Shown piece after piece: positions 54,140-62,272 of a stretch of 64,000 nt of DNA; the stretch's first letter is position 1; each line of letters opens with the position of its first letter. This DNA comes from Naasia lichenicola. GTDB lineage: Bacteria > Actinomycetota > Actinomycetes > Actinomycetales > Microbacteriaceae. The translations under genes were made by a program, and so were the position numbers. A model generated the notes under the pieces. It had not been told where the DNA came from. It saw only the letters and a program-made list of their open reading frames with translations, and made no database searches. Location: positions 372,001 to 436,000 of the forward strand of contig NZ_SSSM01000005.1 in NCBI RefSeq assembly GCF_004801885.1. The letters are read 5' to 3'.

Positions 54140-55270
54140 ATGAGCACAGACACCACTGCTCCCGCCCAGGAGATCCGCAAGGGGCTGGCTGGCGTCGTCG
54201 TCGACTACACCGCCGTCTCGAAGGTCAATCCCGAGACCAACTCGCTGCTCTACCGGGGGTATCCGGTTCAGGAGCTCGCCGCGAACTGCACCTTCGAAGA
54301 GGTCGCCTATCTGCTCTGGCACGGCGAGCTGCCCGACGAGCAGCAGCTGGCGGAGTTCGAGACCCGCGAGCGGTCGCTCCGCCGCCTCGACGAGCGCGTG
54401 AAGCGCGTCATCGACGAGCTCCCGCTCACCGCGCATCCGATGGACGTGGTGCGCACCGCGGTAAGTGTCATCGGCGCGAGCGATCCCGATGCCGCGGACG
54501 CGTCGCCCGCGTCGAATCTCGACAAGTCGATCCGGCTGTTCGCGCAGCTGCCGTCGATCGTCGCCTACGACCAGCGTCGCCGTCGCGGCCAGCACCTCGT
54601 GGAGCCGCGTGACGATCTCGGCTACTCGGCCAACTTCCTCTTCATGACCTTCGACGAGCTGCCCAGCGAGGTCGTGGTGGAGGCGTTCGACGTCTCCATG
54701 ACGCTCTACGCGGAGCACTCGTTCAATGCGAGCACCTTCACCGCCCGTGTGATCACCTCGACGATGTCGGATCTCTACTCCGCGGTCGTCGGCGGGATCG
54801 GTGCGCTCAAGGGCGCCCTGCACGGCGGAGCGAACGAGGCGGTCATGCACATCTTCGACGAGATCGGCACGGCCGATAAGGCCGAGGCCTGGCTCGAGCA
54901 GGCGCTGTCCGAGAAGCGCAAGATCATGGGCTTCGGGCACCGCGTATACAAGAACGGCGACTCCCGCGTTCCCACCATGAAGGCCTCGCTCGACATCCTG
55001 GTCGAGCACTTCGACCGGCCCGACCTGCTGGCTCTGTACACCGCGCTCGACGACGCGATGCAGTCGCGCAAGGCCATCCAGCCGAACCTGGACTATCCCA
55101 GCGGTCCGGCGTACCACCTCATCGGCTACGACACTGAGATGTTCACGCCGCTCTTCGTGGCGGCACGGGTGACCGGATGGACGGCGCACATCATGGAGCA
55201 GGCAGCGTCGAATGCGCTCATCCGCCCCCTCTCCGCCTACAACGGTGTGGAGGAGCGGCACATCGGCTGA
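54140..55270 (+). CDS. prpC: 2-methylcitrate synthase (citrate-synthase family)
   Basis: The 376-residue enzyme condenses propionyl-CoA with oxaloacetate. Conserved parts: YRGYPVQELAANCTFEEVAYLLW, LHGGANEAVMHIFDEIG with the active-site His, and KIMGFGHRVYKNGDSR (second catalytic His). The start is ATG 54140, since AAGGAG lies just before; an in-frame GTG 6 nt upstream overlaps it. It closes the operon 55 bp after prpB. Its context, not the sequence alone, separates it from citrate synthase. Confidence 0.95.
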   Translation: MSTDTTAPAQEIRKGLAGVVVDYTAVSKVNPETNSLLYRGYPVQELAANCTFEEVAYLLWHGELPDEQQLAEFETRERSLRRLDERVKRVIDELPLTAHPMDVVRTAVSVIGASDPDAADASPASNLDKSIRLFAQLPSIVAYDQRRRRGQHLVEPRDDLGYSANFLFMTFDELPSEVVVEAFDVSMTLYAEHSFNASTFTARVITSTMSDLYSAVVGGIGALKGALHGGANEAVMHIFDEIGTADKAEAWLEQALSEKRKIMGFGHRVYKNGDSRVPTMKASLDILVEHFDRPDLLALYTALDDAMQSRKAIQPNLDYPSGPAYHLIGYDTEMFTPLFVAARVTGWTAHIMEQAASNALIRPLSAYNGVEERHIG

Positions 55271-55316
55271 GCGCGTCCCGTCGTCGATGCGCCGACCGCA
55301 CCTGGCCGGCGCCTCG

Positions 55317-56360
55317 TCACGGCAGCAGGATCACCTTGCCGTTGAGCGTCCGCGATTCCGCCAGGGCGAAGGCGGCGGCGGCGTCCTCCAGTGCGAAGCG
55401 GGCGGCGACGTTCGAGGTGATCGTCCCGTCGGCCAGCAGGGCGAAGACGTGCCCGAGATCCTCCTCGAGGCGGCGACGGAAGCGGGCCGGACGTGCTCTG
55501 TGCCCGGACCAGAGGTCGTAGAACGTCGCCCGCTTGCCATTGGGCAGAGCGCTCCAGAGAAGCGCCTGGCCGATCGCCTTCAGGAACGGCGGCCAGAGGC
55601 TGCCGGTGCCGCTCACCGCGGTGATGATCGCGTAGGAGACCATCGCGCCACCGGGAGCGAGGAGCCTCCAGCTCGCTCTCGTGGTCGCTCCGCCGATGTT
55701 GTCGAACACCGCGTCCACTCCACGAGGGGCCAGAGCGCGCACCCGCCGAGCCAGATCGGGGTCGTTGTAGTCCACGGGTTCGACGCCGACCGCGCGAAGT
55801 GCGTCATGGTGTCGAGGAGACGCGGCGCCGATCACTCGGATGCCGTGGTGCTGCGCGAGCTGGATGAGGATCCCGCCCACACCTCCGTTGGCGCCGAAGA
55901 CCAGCACCGTCCCACCCTGCGGGACCCGTGCGGCACGGTGCAGCATCTGCCATGCGGTGACCCCGTTGACGACGACAGTCTCCGCATCCTCCGCCTCGAT
56001 GCCGTCCGGGACGACCACGCTGTCGCGGGACTGCACGAGAGCGTGCCCGGTCCAGGCTCCCGTCTTCGTCATCGCCGCGATCCGTGCGCCGATGAGGTGG
56101 CTGTCTGCGGGCGAACCTGCGGCGAGCACTCTGCCCACCAGGTCGTAGCCCGGCACGAACGGGAACGCGGGCTGCCCGAAGTAGCGGCCTCGCCGCATGG
56201 CCTGCTCGGCATAGGAGATGCCGGTCACCTCCACGGCGACCAGCAGCTGGCCCTCTGCTGGGTCACGGACGGGCACGACTCGCACCTCGACGCCGGTGGG
56301 TTCGACCAGGCCGGGCAGGACGACCTCGGTCGTGGTCCGGGGAATGAGGATCGTCTGCAT
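55317..56360 (-). CDS. Zinc-type medium-chain dehydrogenase/quinone oxidoreductase
   Basis: The 347-residue protein has a GroES-like N-terminal domain (VEVTGISYAEQAMRRGRY, PFVPGYDLVGRVLAAG) and a Rossmann NADPH domain with VLVFGANGGVGGILIQLAQHHG (about 155-176). The usual zinc ligands (GHE, Cys clusters) are missing, so it is of the quinone-reductase type. It ends 46 bp from prpC, convergent. It is divergent from a TetR gene, with palindromes between. Confidence 0.88.
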   Translation of the reverse strand: MQTILIPRTTTEVVLPGLVEPTGVEVRVVPVRDPAEGQLLVAVEVTGISYAEQAMRRGRYFGQPAFPFVPGYDLVGRVLAAGSPADSHLIGARIAAMTKTGAWTGHALVQSRDSVVVPDGIEAEDAETVVVNGVTAWQMLHRAARVPQGGTVLVFGANGGVGGILIQLAQHHGIRVIGAASPRHHDALRAVGVEPVDYNDPDLARRVRALAPRGVDAVFDNIGGATTRASWRLLAPGGAMVSYAIITAVSGTGSLWPPFLKAIGQALLWSALPNGKRATFYDLWSGHRARPARFRRRLEEDLGHVFALLADGTITSNVAARFALEDAAAAFALAESRTLNGKVILLP

Positions 56361-56393
56361 GGGAACTCCTGGTGTGAGAGAGCGAGGGAACGA

Positions 56394-56441
56394 GAGTGAA
56401 TGGCACTCGTTATGTGAATGGGTATCACAGTATGGTTACCC
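56394..56441. promoter_or_regulatory. Two palindromes in the MDR/TetR divergent region
   Basis: GAGTG-aatgg-CACTC (56394-56408) and GGGTA-N12-TACCC (56420-56441) lie between the divergent oxidoreductase and TetR genes. Each has perfect 5-bp arms. They are candidate TetR operators controlling both genes. Confidence 0.6.
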
Positions 56442-56480
56442 TGCTACGGTGTCAATACCAGTCGCAAACGAAGGGCCCCC

Positions 56481-57218
56481 GTGACCACCGCGATCGAGAA
56501 GCCGACACGTCGGGAGCAGAGGCGCATCCAGACCCTGCAGGAGATCAAGGCTCTTGCGATGGAGCAGGTCGCCGCCGGGGGACCGGATGCAGTGTCGCTG
56601 AGCGGCATCGTGCGCTCCATGTCGATGTCCCCGGCTGCTGTGTACCGATACTTCGACAGCAGGGACGCCCTGCTCGGCGACCTTGTCGTCGATGCCTACG
56701 ACGAGTTCGCTGACTTCATCGCGCAATCGAGCAGTGACGACGTGGTCCCAGAGGAGCGCTTAGCTGCAGTCCTCCACGCCGTCCGGATCTGGGCGCTCGA
56801 CCATCCCAACGCATACCGTCTGATCTTCCAGACGAGCGTCGGCTCCGGGAACGAGGTCGCGCCGGAACGGACTCGATCGGCCTCGACGCGCAGCATGTCG
56901 ACGATCGTCGCTGTGCTTGCCGCGGCGGGCTCGCGCTCCTCGGCGGCGAAGCCGTCGGACCAGGTGCCCGCCGAGGTGTCGGACGAGGTGCCGCAATCGC
57001 CGTTCGTCGACGCAGTGGCCGGGTGGGCGAAGCGTTCGGGCCTGGATGCCTACGGTCCCGCCGTCCTTGCGCTGGGCATGACGACCTGGACGCGCCTGCA
57101 CGGAGTCATCAGCCTGGAGCTGGGCGGGCACCTCGGCGCTACGGGACTCGATCCATCGGCGCTCTACGACGCCGAAGTCGCCGATATCGGACGAGCTGCC
57201 GGTCGCATCGCGACCTGA
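56481..57218 (+). CDS. TetR-family regulator with WHG-type C-terminal domain
   Basis: The 245-residue protein has the HTH REQRRIQTLQEIKALAMEQVAAGG, then LSGIVRSMSMSPAAVYRYFDSRDALL (about 42-67). The C-terminal part includes IWALDHPNAYRLIFQTSVG, typical of the WHG domain. GTG 56481 was chosen; the longer frame includes the operator region. It probably represses the divergent oxidoreductase gene. Confidence 0.88.
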   Translation: MTTAIEKPTRREQRRIQTLQEIKALAMEQVAAGGPDAVSLSGIVRSMSMSPAAVYRYFDSRDALLGDLVVDAYDEFADFIAQSSSDDVVPEERLAAVLHAVRIWALDHPNAYRLIFQTSVGSGNEVAPERTRSASTRSMSTIVAVLAAAGSRSSAAKPSDQVPAEVSDEVPQSPFVDAVAGWAKRSGLDAYGPAVLALGMTTWTRLHGVISLELGGHLGATGLDPSALYDAEVADIGRAAGRIAT

Positions 57219-57239
57219 GGCCGCGCGGAACAGGTGAGC

Positions 57240-57269
57240 GGGATCCCGACCGCGGGCGGCCGGGATCCC
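57240..57269. terminator. Hairpin between TetR and the Cys-rich peptide gene
   Basis: GGGATCCCG (57240-57248) and CGGGATCCC (57261-57269) pair perfectly with a 12-nt loop. It separates the convergent TetR gene (+) and the cysteine-rich peptide gene (-), so it could end both. No clear T-run follows. Confidence 0.65.
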
Positions 57270-57278
57270 CAGGAGTTG

Positions 57279-57344
57279 TCAGCAGCAGATGCAGCCGTCG
57301 GCGCAAGCCGTCGTGCAGCAGCTGGTGTCACAGCATTCCGTCAT
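57279..57344 (-). CDS. 21-aa cysteine-rich peptide, metallothionein-like
   Basis: The frame from ATG 57344 encodes 21 residues beginning MTECCDTSCCTTACADG and ending CICC, with Cys at 4, 5, 9, 10, 14, 18, 20 and 21 (8 of 21). GGAGAGGAGG lies 7 nt before the ATG on the same strand, a near-perfect ribosome binding site, which argues that it is a real gene. It follows cmtR on the minus strand 37 bp after its stop, with a hairpin downstream. No basic domain or membrane segment is seen. By composition it should bind Cd, Pb, Cu or Zn; this is inference. Confidence 0.7.
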   Translation of the reverse strand: MTECCDTSCCTTACADGCICC

Positions 57345-57381
57345 GATCGCCTCCTCTCCGTCCGTTGTCATCGGGCGGTCT

Positions 57382-57726
57382 TCAGTCGCAGCAGCCCGCG
57401 ACGGTGCAGGAGCCGTCGAGACACGGGGTGCCCTCGTCGACGGCCAACACAACGTGCATCAGGGATGTGAGCGCAGAGGTCAGATGCGCATCCGCGATCT
57501 CGTAGCGCGTGCGCCTCCCCTCGGGAACGGCGACGACGAGTCCGCATCCGCGAAGGCAGCTGAGGTGATTGGACACGTTGGGACGTGTCATCTCGAGCTC
57601 CGTCGCCAGCTCGCCCGGATATCCGGGGGCGTCGAGCAGGCTCATCAGGATCCGCGATCGATTGGGGTCCGCCATCGCCCGACCGAGGCGGGTCATCACG
57701 TCCAGTCGGGAAGCAATGGTCAGCAT
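57382..57726 (-). CDS. cmtR: Cd/Pb-sensing ArsR-SmtB repressor, CmtR-like
   Basis: The 114-residue repressor has the ArsR winged helix (RLGRAMADPNRSRILMSLLD, MTRPNVSNHLSCLRGCGLVV). The three Cys residues that bind Cd(II)/Pb(II) in M. tuberculosis CmtR sit at the same numbers here: Cys57 and Cys61 in LSCLRGCGLV and Cys102 in TPCLDGSC. Three further Cys (107, 112, 113) follow near the C-terminus. The metal-free dimer represses; metal releases DNA. Its target is probably its own mRNA and the downstream Cys-rich gene. No cation-ATPase gene is adjacent. TATAGT (57733-57738) lies 6 bp before the ATG, giving a near-leaderless mRNA. Confidence 0.9.
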   Translation of the reverse strand: MLTIASRLDVMTRLGRAMADPNRSRILMSLLDAPGYPGELATELEMTRPNVSNHLSCLRGCGLVVAVPEGRRTRYEIADAHLTSALTSLMHVVLAVDEGTPCLDGSCTVAGCCD

Positions 57727-57732
57727 GCGCTG

Positions 57733-57738
57733 ACTATA
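57733..57738 (-). promoter_or_regulatory. -10 element of cmtR
   Basis: TATAGT on the minus strand, 6 bp before the ATG, implies a leaderless transcript. It is flanked by direct GTCAGC repeats (GTCAGC-aaccgctgtata-GTCAGC), which could be the CmtR binding region. No clear -35 is seen, common for repressor-controlled metal promoters. Confidence 0.55.
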
Positions 57739-57779
57739 CAGCGGTTGCTGACCAATGGCGGCTCAGGAGGGCTCGCTGC

Positions 57780-58202
57780 TCAGTCGCCGGTGTAACGCTG
57801 TCTTTGCTGCTTGATGGCTGACCGTGCCTTCTTCGCCGCCAGCTGGCGGCGCGCGGAGCCGAGCGTGGGTCGTGTCGAACGGCGAACGGCAGAAGGCGGC
57901 GCGAGGGCATCCCTGAGCAGCGCGCGGAGGCGTGCCAGCGCCAGTTCGCGATTGCGCAGCTGGGACCGCTGTTCGGCCGCCGTCACGGTGACCGCTCCCG
58001 CGACGAGGCGGCCGTGGAGTCGGGCGAGAAGCATCTCTCTCTGGTCATCGTGGAGCACCGCCGACTCGGGGATGCTCCAGGTCAACTGGACGCGACTGTC
58101 GGACGTGTTGACGTGCTGCCCACCCGGCCCAGATGAGCGAGAGAACTTCCACCGGAGTTCTGCGCGCGGAATGACGAGGTGCGGTGATACCTCGAGATCC
58201 AT
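57780..58202 (-). CDS. arfB: Alternative ribosome-rescue release factor, ArfB/YaeJ-like
   Basis: The 140-residue protein has the class I release factor GGQ motif in SSGPGGQHVNT (about 23-33) and a basic C-terminal tail (RQLAAKKARSAIKQQRQRY) that enters the empty mRNA channel, as in ArfB. It hydrolyses peptidyl-tRNA on stalled ribosomes. It lacks the codon-recognition domain of RF1/RF2. The size is normal. It lies just downstream of the tRNA cluster terminator. Confidence 0.93.
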   Translation of the reverse strand: MDLEVSPHLVIPRAELRWKFSRSSGPGGQHVNTSDSRVQLTWSIPESAVLHDDQREMLLARLHGRLVAGAVTVTAAEQRSQLRNRELALARLRALLRDALAPPSAVRRSTRPTLGSARRQLAAKKARSAIKQQRQRYTGD

Positions 58203-58250
58203 GCAGCAACGATCGCACGAGGCGCCGGCCCGCTACCTTCCCCGTTAACG

Positions 58251-58288
58251 AAAAAGAGCCCCGATCCCAGTAGAAGCCTGGAATCGGG
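58251..58288 (-). terminator. Factor-independent terminator of the tRNA cluster
   Basis: On the minus strand an 11-bp stem with one mismatch (arms 58278-58288 and 58260-58270, loop tagaagc region) is followed by a TTTTT run (58251-58255). It lies directly after the tRNA-Phe 3' end and before arfB. Confidence 0.85.
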
Positions 58289-58292
58289 ACAG

Positions 58293-58365
58293 TGGCTCCG
58301 ACGGGCGTCGATCCCGTGACCTCACGATTTTCAGTCGTGCGCTCTACCAACTGAGCTACAGAGCC
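58293..58365 (-). tRNA. tRNA-Phe (GAA)
   Basis: This is a 73-nt cloverleaf. The acceptor GGCTCTG (58365-58359) pairs with CGGAGCC, the anticodon loop is CTGAAAA with anticodon GAA, the T-loop is GATCGAC-like and the discriminator is A. No CCA is encoded. It is the third tRNA of the cluster. Confidence 0.93.
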
Positions 58366-58422
58366 GTACGGCTCCGGGCTTGCGCTCGGAGCCGTGGCGA
58401 GGCGACTCTCGCCGCATCTCTG

Positions 58423-58496
58423 CGACCCTGACGGGACTTGAACCCGCGACCTCCGCCGTGACAGGGCGGCACGCTAACCAACTGCGCTACAGGGCC
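58423..58496 (-). tRNA. tRNA-Asp (GTC)
   Basis: This is a 74-nt cloverleaf. The acceptor GGCCCTG pairs with CAGGGTC, the anticodon stem-loop is CCGCCCTGTCACGGCGG with anticodon GTC, the T-arm carries GGTTCAAGTCC and the discriminator is G. No encoded CCA. It is the middle tRNA of the cluster. Confidence 0.94.
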
Positions 58497-58528
58497 TTAC
58501 TTGTGGAGATTCCAACTTAGGGCGTTCG

Positions 58529-58601
58529 TGACCCCAACGGGATTCGAACCCGTGTTATCGCCGTGAAAGGGCGACGTCCTAGGCCACTAAACGATGGGGC
58601 C
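58529..58601 (-). tRNA. tRNA-Glu (TTC)
   Basis: This is a 73-nt cloverleaf. The acceptor GGCCCCA pairs with TGGGGTC, the anticodon loop CCTTTCA holds anticodon TTC, the T-arm is GGGTTCGAATCCC and the discriminator is A. No encoded CCA. It is the first tRNA in transcription order. Confidence 0.94.
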
Positions 58602-58797
58602 GAAATCCATGCTGGACTCTCCGACGGACAAGCATAGGGCACGTTCGCCGCTCCTCCAATCCGAGAGCTCCCGCGCGCGTCGGATGGCGCGGGAGCTGAA
58701 GGCGCGCTCGGCGCCCCGTCGCCCCCAATTCTGGGCAACACTCAGTTCTTCCTCCCGGTGTACGGGATATAGCGAGTTACCCTCGTCAAGCCGATAG

Positions 58798-60168
58798 ATG
58801 CGTGGGGCGGGGGTGATCGGCGTGACTTCTGTGCGACCGACACAGCCTGTGCGCGACGCACGCCGAAAGGCGATGCACCGTGCGTCCGGCATCAGCCGCC
58901 GCCGCGCGCAGTCGGCCGGCCAGCGAGCGATAGCGCTGCTGATCGCCATCATGGCCGTCTTCACCGTCACGAGCGCTCCGGCCTGGGCCGTCGACTATCC
59001 CACCTGGGATGACGTGCAGAAGGCGAAGGGCAACGAGCAGACCAAGGCCGCCGAGGTCGCCAAGATCCAGGGCCTCATCGTCACCTCGCAGCAGGAGGCG
59101 GCCGCCGCGCAGGCGATCGCCGACCAGCGCGGAGCCGAGTACCAGGTCGCGCAGGACGCCTTCGACGCCGCGGACACCCGCGCCACCAACCTGCAGGCGC
59201 AGGCCGATGCCAGCGCCGCCGCGGCCACCGCCGCGAGCGCCCGCGCGGGACTGCTCGCCGCGCAGCTCTACCGCTCCGGCGGCAGCAACATGAGCGCCAA
59301 CCTCTTCCTCGACAGCGAGGGCGACGCCGACCAGTTCCTCTCGAACCTCGGTCGCGCCAGTCAGCTCGCCGAGATCAACGGCGGCGTCTACGACAACGCC
59401 AAGACCGCGCAGAACACCGCTCAGGCGCAGACAGATCAGGCCCAGGTCGCCCGGGCGGAGCGCGAGAAGCTCCGTGGCGAGGCCGAAGCCAAGATGGCCG
59501 CGGCCGTCGCCGCCAGCCAGGCCGCCGCAGCGAAGCTCGCGGAGCAGGAGTCCCTGCAGGAGACGCTCAACGCTCAGCTCGCCGCCCTCGAGGACATCAC
59601 CGCCACCACGACAACGCAGTACGAGGCGGGAGTCGCCGAGCGCAAGCGCCTCGCGGAGGAGGCTGCCGCCCGCGAGCGAGCAGCAGCTGCCGCACGTGCC
59701 GCAGCGGCTGCAGCAGCGGCCTCCAGCGGCGGCGGCGGAGGCGGAAGCGCTTCGGCCAGCGGCTGGGTCGAACCCGCCTACGGACGCATCACCGACGTCT
59801 TCGGCCCCCGCCCTGGCCAGCCCGCGGGCGCCAACCTGTACCACCGCGGCACCGACATCGGCGCCTCCTGCGGCTCCAACATCTATGCGGCCAACAGCGG
59901 AACCGTCGTCTACGCGGGCCCGAACGGCACCTACGGCAACTGGGTCCAGATCAACCACGGCGGCGGCGTCAACACCGGCTACGCACACATCCGCAACGGC
60001 GGCATCCTGGTGAACGTCGGCGACTACGTCGAGGCGGGCGAGGTCATCGCCTACGTCGGAACCACGGGCGCATCGACCGGCTGCCACCTGCACTTCGAGG
60101 TCCGGATCAACGGATCCGCGATCGACGCTCAGCCGTTCATGCGCGACCGCGGAGTCACCCTTGGCTGA
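58798..60168 (+). CDS. Secreted M23-family peptidoglycan endopeptidase with coiled-coil N-terminus
   Basis: The protein is up to 456 residues. A signal peptide (QRAIALLIAIMAVFTVTSAPAWA, cleavage after AWA) is followed by a long Ala/Gln/Glu-rich coiled coil (about 80-315) and a C-terminal LytM/M23 domain. Zinc ligands and catalytic His are visible: HRGTDIG, NTGYAHI and CHLHFEV. Such EnvC/NlpD-like enzymes cut peptidoglycan cross-links at division. The start is uncertain (ATG 58798, or GTG at 58813 or 58822). It overlaps the next gene by 8 bp. Confidence 0.88.
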   Translation: MRGAGVIGVTSVRPTQPVRDARRKAMHRASGISRRRAQSAGQRAIALLIAIMAVFTVTSAPAWAVDYPTWDDVQKAKGNEQTKAAEVAKIQGLIVTSQQEAAAAQAIADQRGAEYQVAQDAFDAADTRATNLQAQADASAAAATAASARAGLLAAQLYRSGGSNMSANLFLDSEGDADQFLSNLGRASQLAEINGGVYDNAKTAQNTAQAQTDQAQVARAEREKLRGEAEAKMAAAVAASQAAAAKLAEQESLQETLNAQLAALEDITATTTTQYEAGVAERKRLAEEAAARERAAAAARAAAAAAAASSGGGGGGSASASGWVEPAYGRITDVFGPRPGQPAGANLYHRGTDIGASCGSNIYAANSGTVVYAGPNGTYGNWVQINHGGGVNTGYAHIRNGGILVNVGDYVEAGEVIAYVGTTGASTGCHLHFEVRINGSAIDAQPFMRDRGVTLG

Positions 60169-61561
60169 CGACACCCAGACCAGGCGCGAGCCCGCAGCCA
60201 GCACGAAGCCGATCCTGTTCGCGCGCCCGCAGATCGCCGTCAGCGCCATCGCGATCGGAGCGCTCGCCGCCGGCCTCGGCGTGACGGCGGCGCAGGCCGC
60301 CCCGAACTATCCCAGCTGGGATGACATCGAGGACGCCAAGCAGGACGAGGCGTCGAAGCAGCAGGAGATCGCCGGACTGGAAGGCCTGCTGGACGGCCTC
60401 GAGGCGACCGCCGCTGAAGCGGGCAAGCAGCAGCAGATCGCCGCAGAGAAGTACGCCACCGCCAAGGCAGCGCTCGACGCCGCCGTCAGCACTGAGGCGA
60501 CCCTGTCAACTCAGGCCTCCGACGCCACCGAGAAGGCGAAGGTGTCGCGGATGCGGGCCGGCCTACTCGCCGCGCATCTGGCGCGAACCGCGGGACCGTC
60601 GCTCGGCCTCAACGTCGCCTTCACCAGTGACGAGGCCGACAACCTGCTTTATCAGCTCGGCACCATCGGCAAGCTCTCGGAGCAGTCGCAGGAGATCTAC
60701 GACACCGCCGTCGCCGACGAGAAGGCCGCGAGCTCGCTCGGGGAGCAGGCCGCGGTCGCCGCCACCGAGCGCACCCGCCTCGCCGACGAGGCCCAGACCG
60801 CGCTCAGCGATGCGGAATCGACGGCCGAGTCTGCGCGCGCCGCGCTCGCCGAGCAGCAATCGAAGCAGACCGAGCTGCTGGCCCAGCTGGCCTCGCTCAA
60901 GGACACCACCGCCGAGCTCGAATCCGAGTATCAGGCGGGTCAGGCCGCACAGCGCGCCGCGGCAGCGGCGAAGGCGGCCGCCGCCGCAGCCGCGGCCAAG
61001 GCAGCCAGCGCGCCCGCCCCGACAGGCGGATCCTCCTCCGGCGGCAGCTCGAGCGGCAGCTCCGGCGGTTCGACGTCTGGAGGTTCGCCCTCCGGCGGTT
61101 CGTCATCTGGGGGCTCGTCCTCGGGCGGATCGTCCTCCGGCGGCTCATCCGGTGGATCCGGCAGCGTCGGCGCTCCGTCGTCTTCGGCAGTCGGCACCGC
61201 GATCTCGTTCGCACGGGCGCAGATCGGCGAACCCTACGTCTTCGCCGGCGCCGGACCCAGCAGCTGGGACTGCTCGGGCCTGACGATGCAGGCGTATTCG
61301 GCCGCCGGCATCTACATCGGCGGCCACTCCTCGAACGCTCAGTACAACTACGCCCGCAACACCGGCCGGCTCGTGCCATACGCGGACCGCCAGGCGGGCG
61401 ACCTGATCTTCTGGCAGGACGGCGGCGACGTCTACCACGTGGCCATCTACACCGGCGGCGGCATGATGATCGAGGCTCCCTACGAGGGCCTCAACGTGCG
61501 CGAGCGCGGCATGTGGGGCAGCGCCGACGTCATGCCCTACGTCGCGCGCCCATCCGCCTAG
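60161..61561 (+). CDS. Secreted NlpC/P60 peptidoglycan hydrolase with coiled-coil N-terminus
   Basis: The protein is 466 residues with a TTG start (60161) overlapping the M23 stop. A signal peptide (QIAVSAIAIGALAAGLGVTAAQAA) precedes a coiled coil whose opening NYPSWDDIEDAKQDEASKQQ matches that of the M23 neighbour. A Gly/Ser-rich linker (about 285-340) and an NlpC/P60 domain follow. The catalytic Cys is in SSWDCSGLTMQAY, His in VYHVAIYTG, and the third residue is near MIEAP. This gives a RipA/RipC-like pair with the M23 gene. The substrate is the stem peptide, probably D-Glu-mDAP or the family's diamino acid. Confidence 0.9.
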   Translation: MADDTQTRREPAASTKPILFARPQIAVSAIAIGALAAGLGVTAAQAAPNYPSWDDIEDAKQDEASKQQEIAGLEGLLDGLEATAAEAGKQQQIAAEKYATAKAALDAAVSTEATLSTQASDATEKAKVSRMRAGLLAAHLARTAGPSLGLNVAFTSDEADNLLYQLGTIGKLSEQSQEIYDTAVADEKAASSLGEQAAVAATERTRLADEAQTALSDAESTAESARAALAEQQSKQTELLAQLASLKDTTAELESEYQAGQAAQRAAAAAKAAAAAAAAKAASAPAPTGGSSSGGSSSGSSGGSTSGGSPSGGSSSGGSSSGGSSSGGSSGGSGSVGAPSSSAVGTAISFARAQIGEPYVFAGAGPSSWDCSGLTMQAYSAAGIYIGGHSSNAQYNYARNTGRLVPYADRQAGDLIFWQDGGDVYHVAIYTGGGMMIEAPYEGLNVRERGMWGSADVMPYVARPSA

Positions 61562-61584
61562 GCCCCGTCTAGGTCCCGAAACCA

Positions 61585-61641
61585 CGAATTGCCGCCTTCG
61601 GCTCTCAGGACGGGTGTCTGAGAGCCGAAAGCGGCAATTCG
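61585..61641. repeat. Long hairpin between NlpC/P60 and ppa
   Basis: Arms 61585-61608 (beginning CGAATTGCCGCCTTCGG) and 61618-61641 pair at 23 of 24 positions with a 9-nt loop. It is in the same position class (between convergent genes) as copies A and B and shares only the CGAAyTGCC start with them. Confidence 0.9.
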
Positions 61642-61660
61642 GGGAAACCGGCGGTGAGGG

Positions 61661-62152
61661 CTAGTGGCCCTGCTCCTGCAGGCGGACCTTGGCCTCTTCG
61701 ATCATCGCGGCGGCCGCCTCGGCGCCCTCCCACTCCTCCACGTTGACGAACTTGCCGGGCTCGAGGTCCTTGTAGCGGCGGAAGAAGTGCTCGATCTCGT
61801 TCTTCGTCTGCTGGGGGACGTCGGCGATGTCCTGGATGTGCGACCAGCGCGGGTCCTTGAACGGCACGACGACGACCTTGGCGTCGGATCCGGCCTCGTC
61901 GCTCATGTTGAGCACGCCGACCGGACGCACCTTGACACCGACGCCCGGGAACACGGGGTACTCGAGGAGCACGAGCGCGTCGAGCGGATCGCCGTCGAGG
62001 CCGAGGGTGTCCTCGAAGTAGCCGTAGTCCACCGGATAGACGAACGAGGTGAACAGGACGCGATCCAGGTACACCCGGCCGGTCTCGTGGTCGACCTCGT
62101 ACTTGTTGCGGCTCCCCTTGGGGATCTCGACGACGACGTCGTACTCGGCCAT
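61661..62152 (-). CDS. ppa: Inorganic pyrophosphatase
   Basis: The 163-residue family I enzyme hydrolyses pyrophosphate to phosphate. Active-site residues are in [17 protein letters not shown], after [12 protein letters not shown], and in the later [12 protein letters not shown]. The N-terminus [21 protein letters not shown] is typical. GAGGAG precedes the ATG. It is divergent from tilS with 120 bp between starts. Confidence 0.97.
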   Translation of the reverse strand: MAEYDVVVEIPKGSRNKYEVDHETGRVYLDRVLFTSFVYPVDYGYFEDTLGLDGDPLDALVLLEYPVFPGVGVKVRPVGVLNMSDEAGSDAKVVVVPFKDPRWSHIQDIADVPQQTKNEIEHFFRRYKDLEPGKFVNVEEWEGAEAAAAMIEEAKVRLQEQGH

Positions 62153-62272
62153 TGCGACTCCTCGGTGCTTTCGGTGCCGGTCAGCGGTCGTGACGACCGG
62201 CGATGCTCACGGTCCGCCGGCGTCGGATGCCGCGCGGGATCGGCCCTCAGGCCGACCCAATAACGTTAGTGG

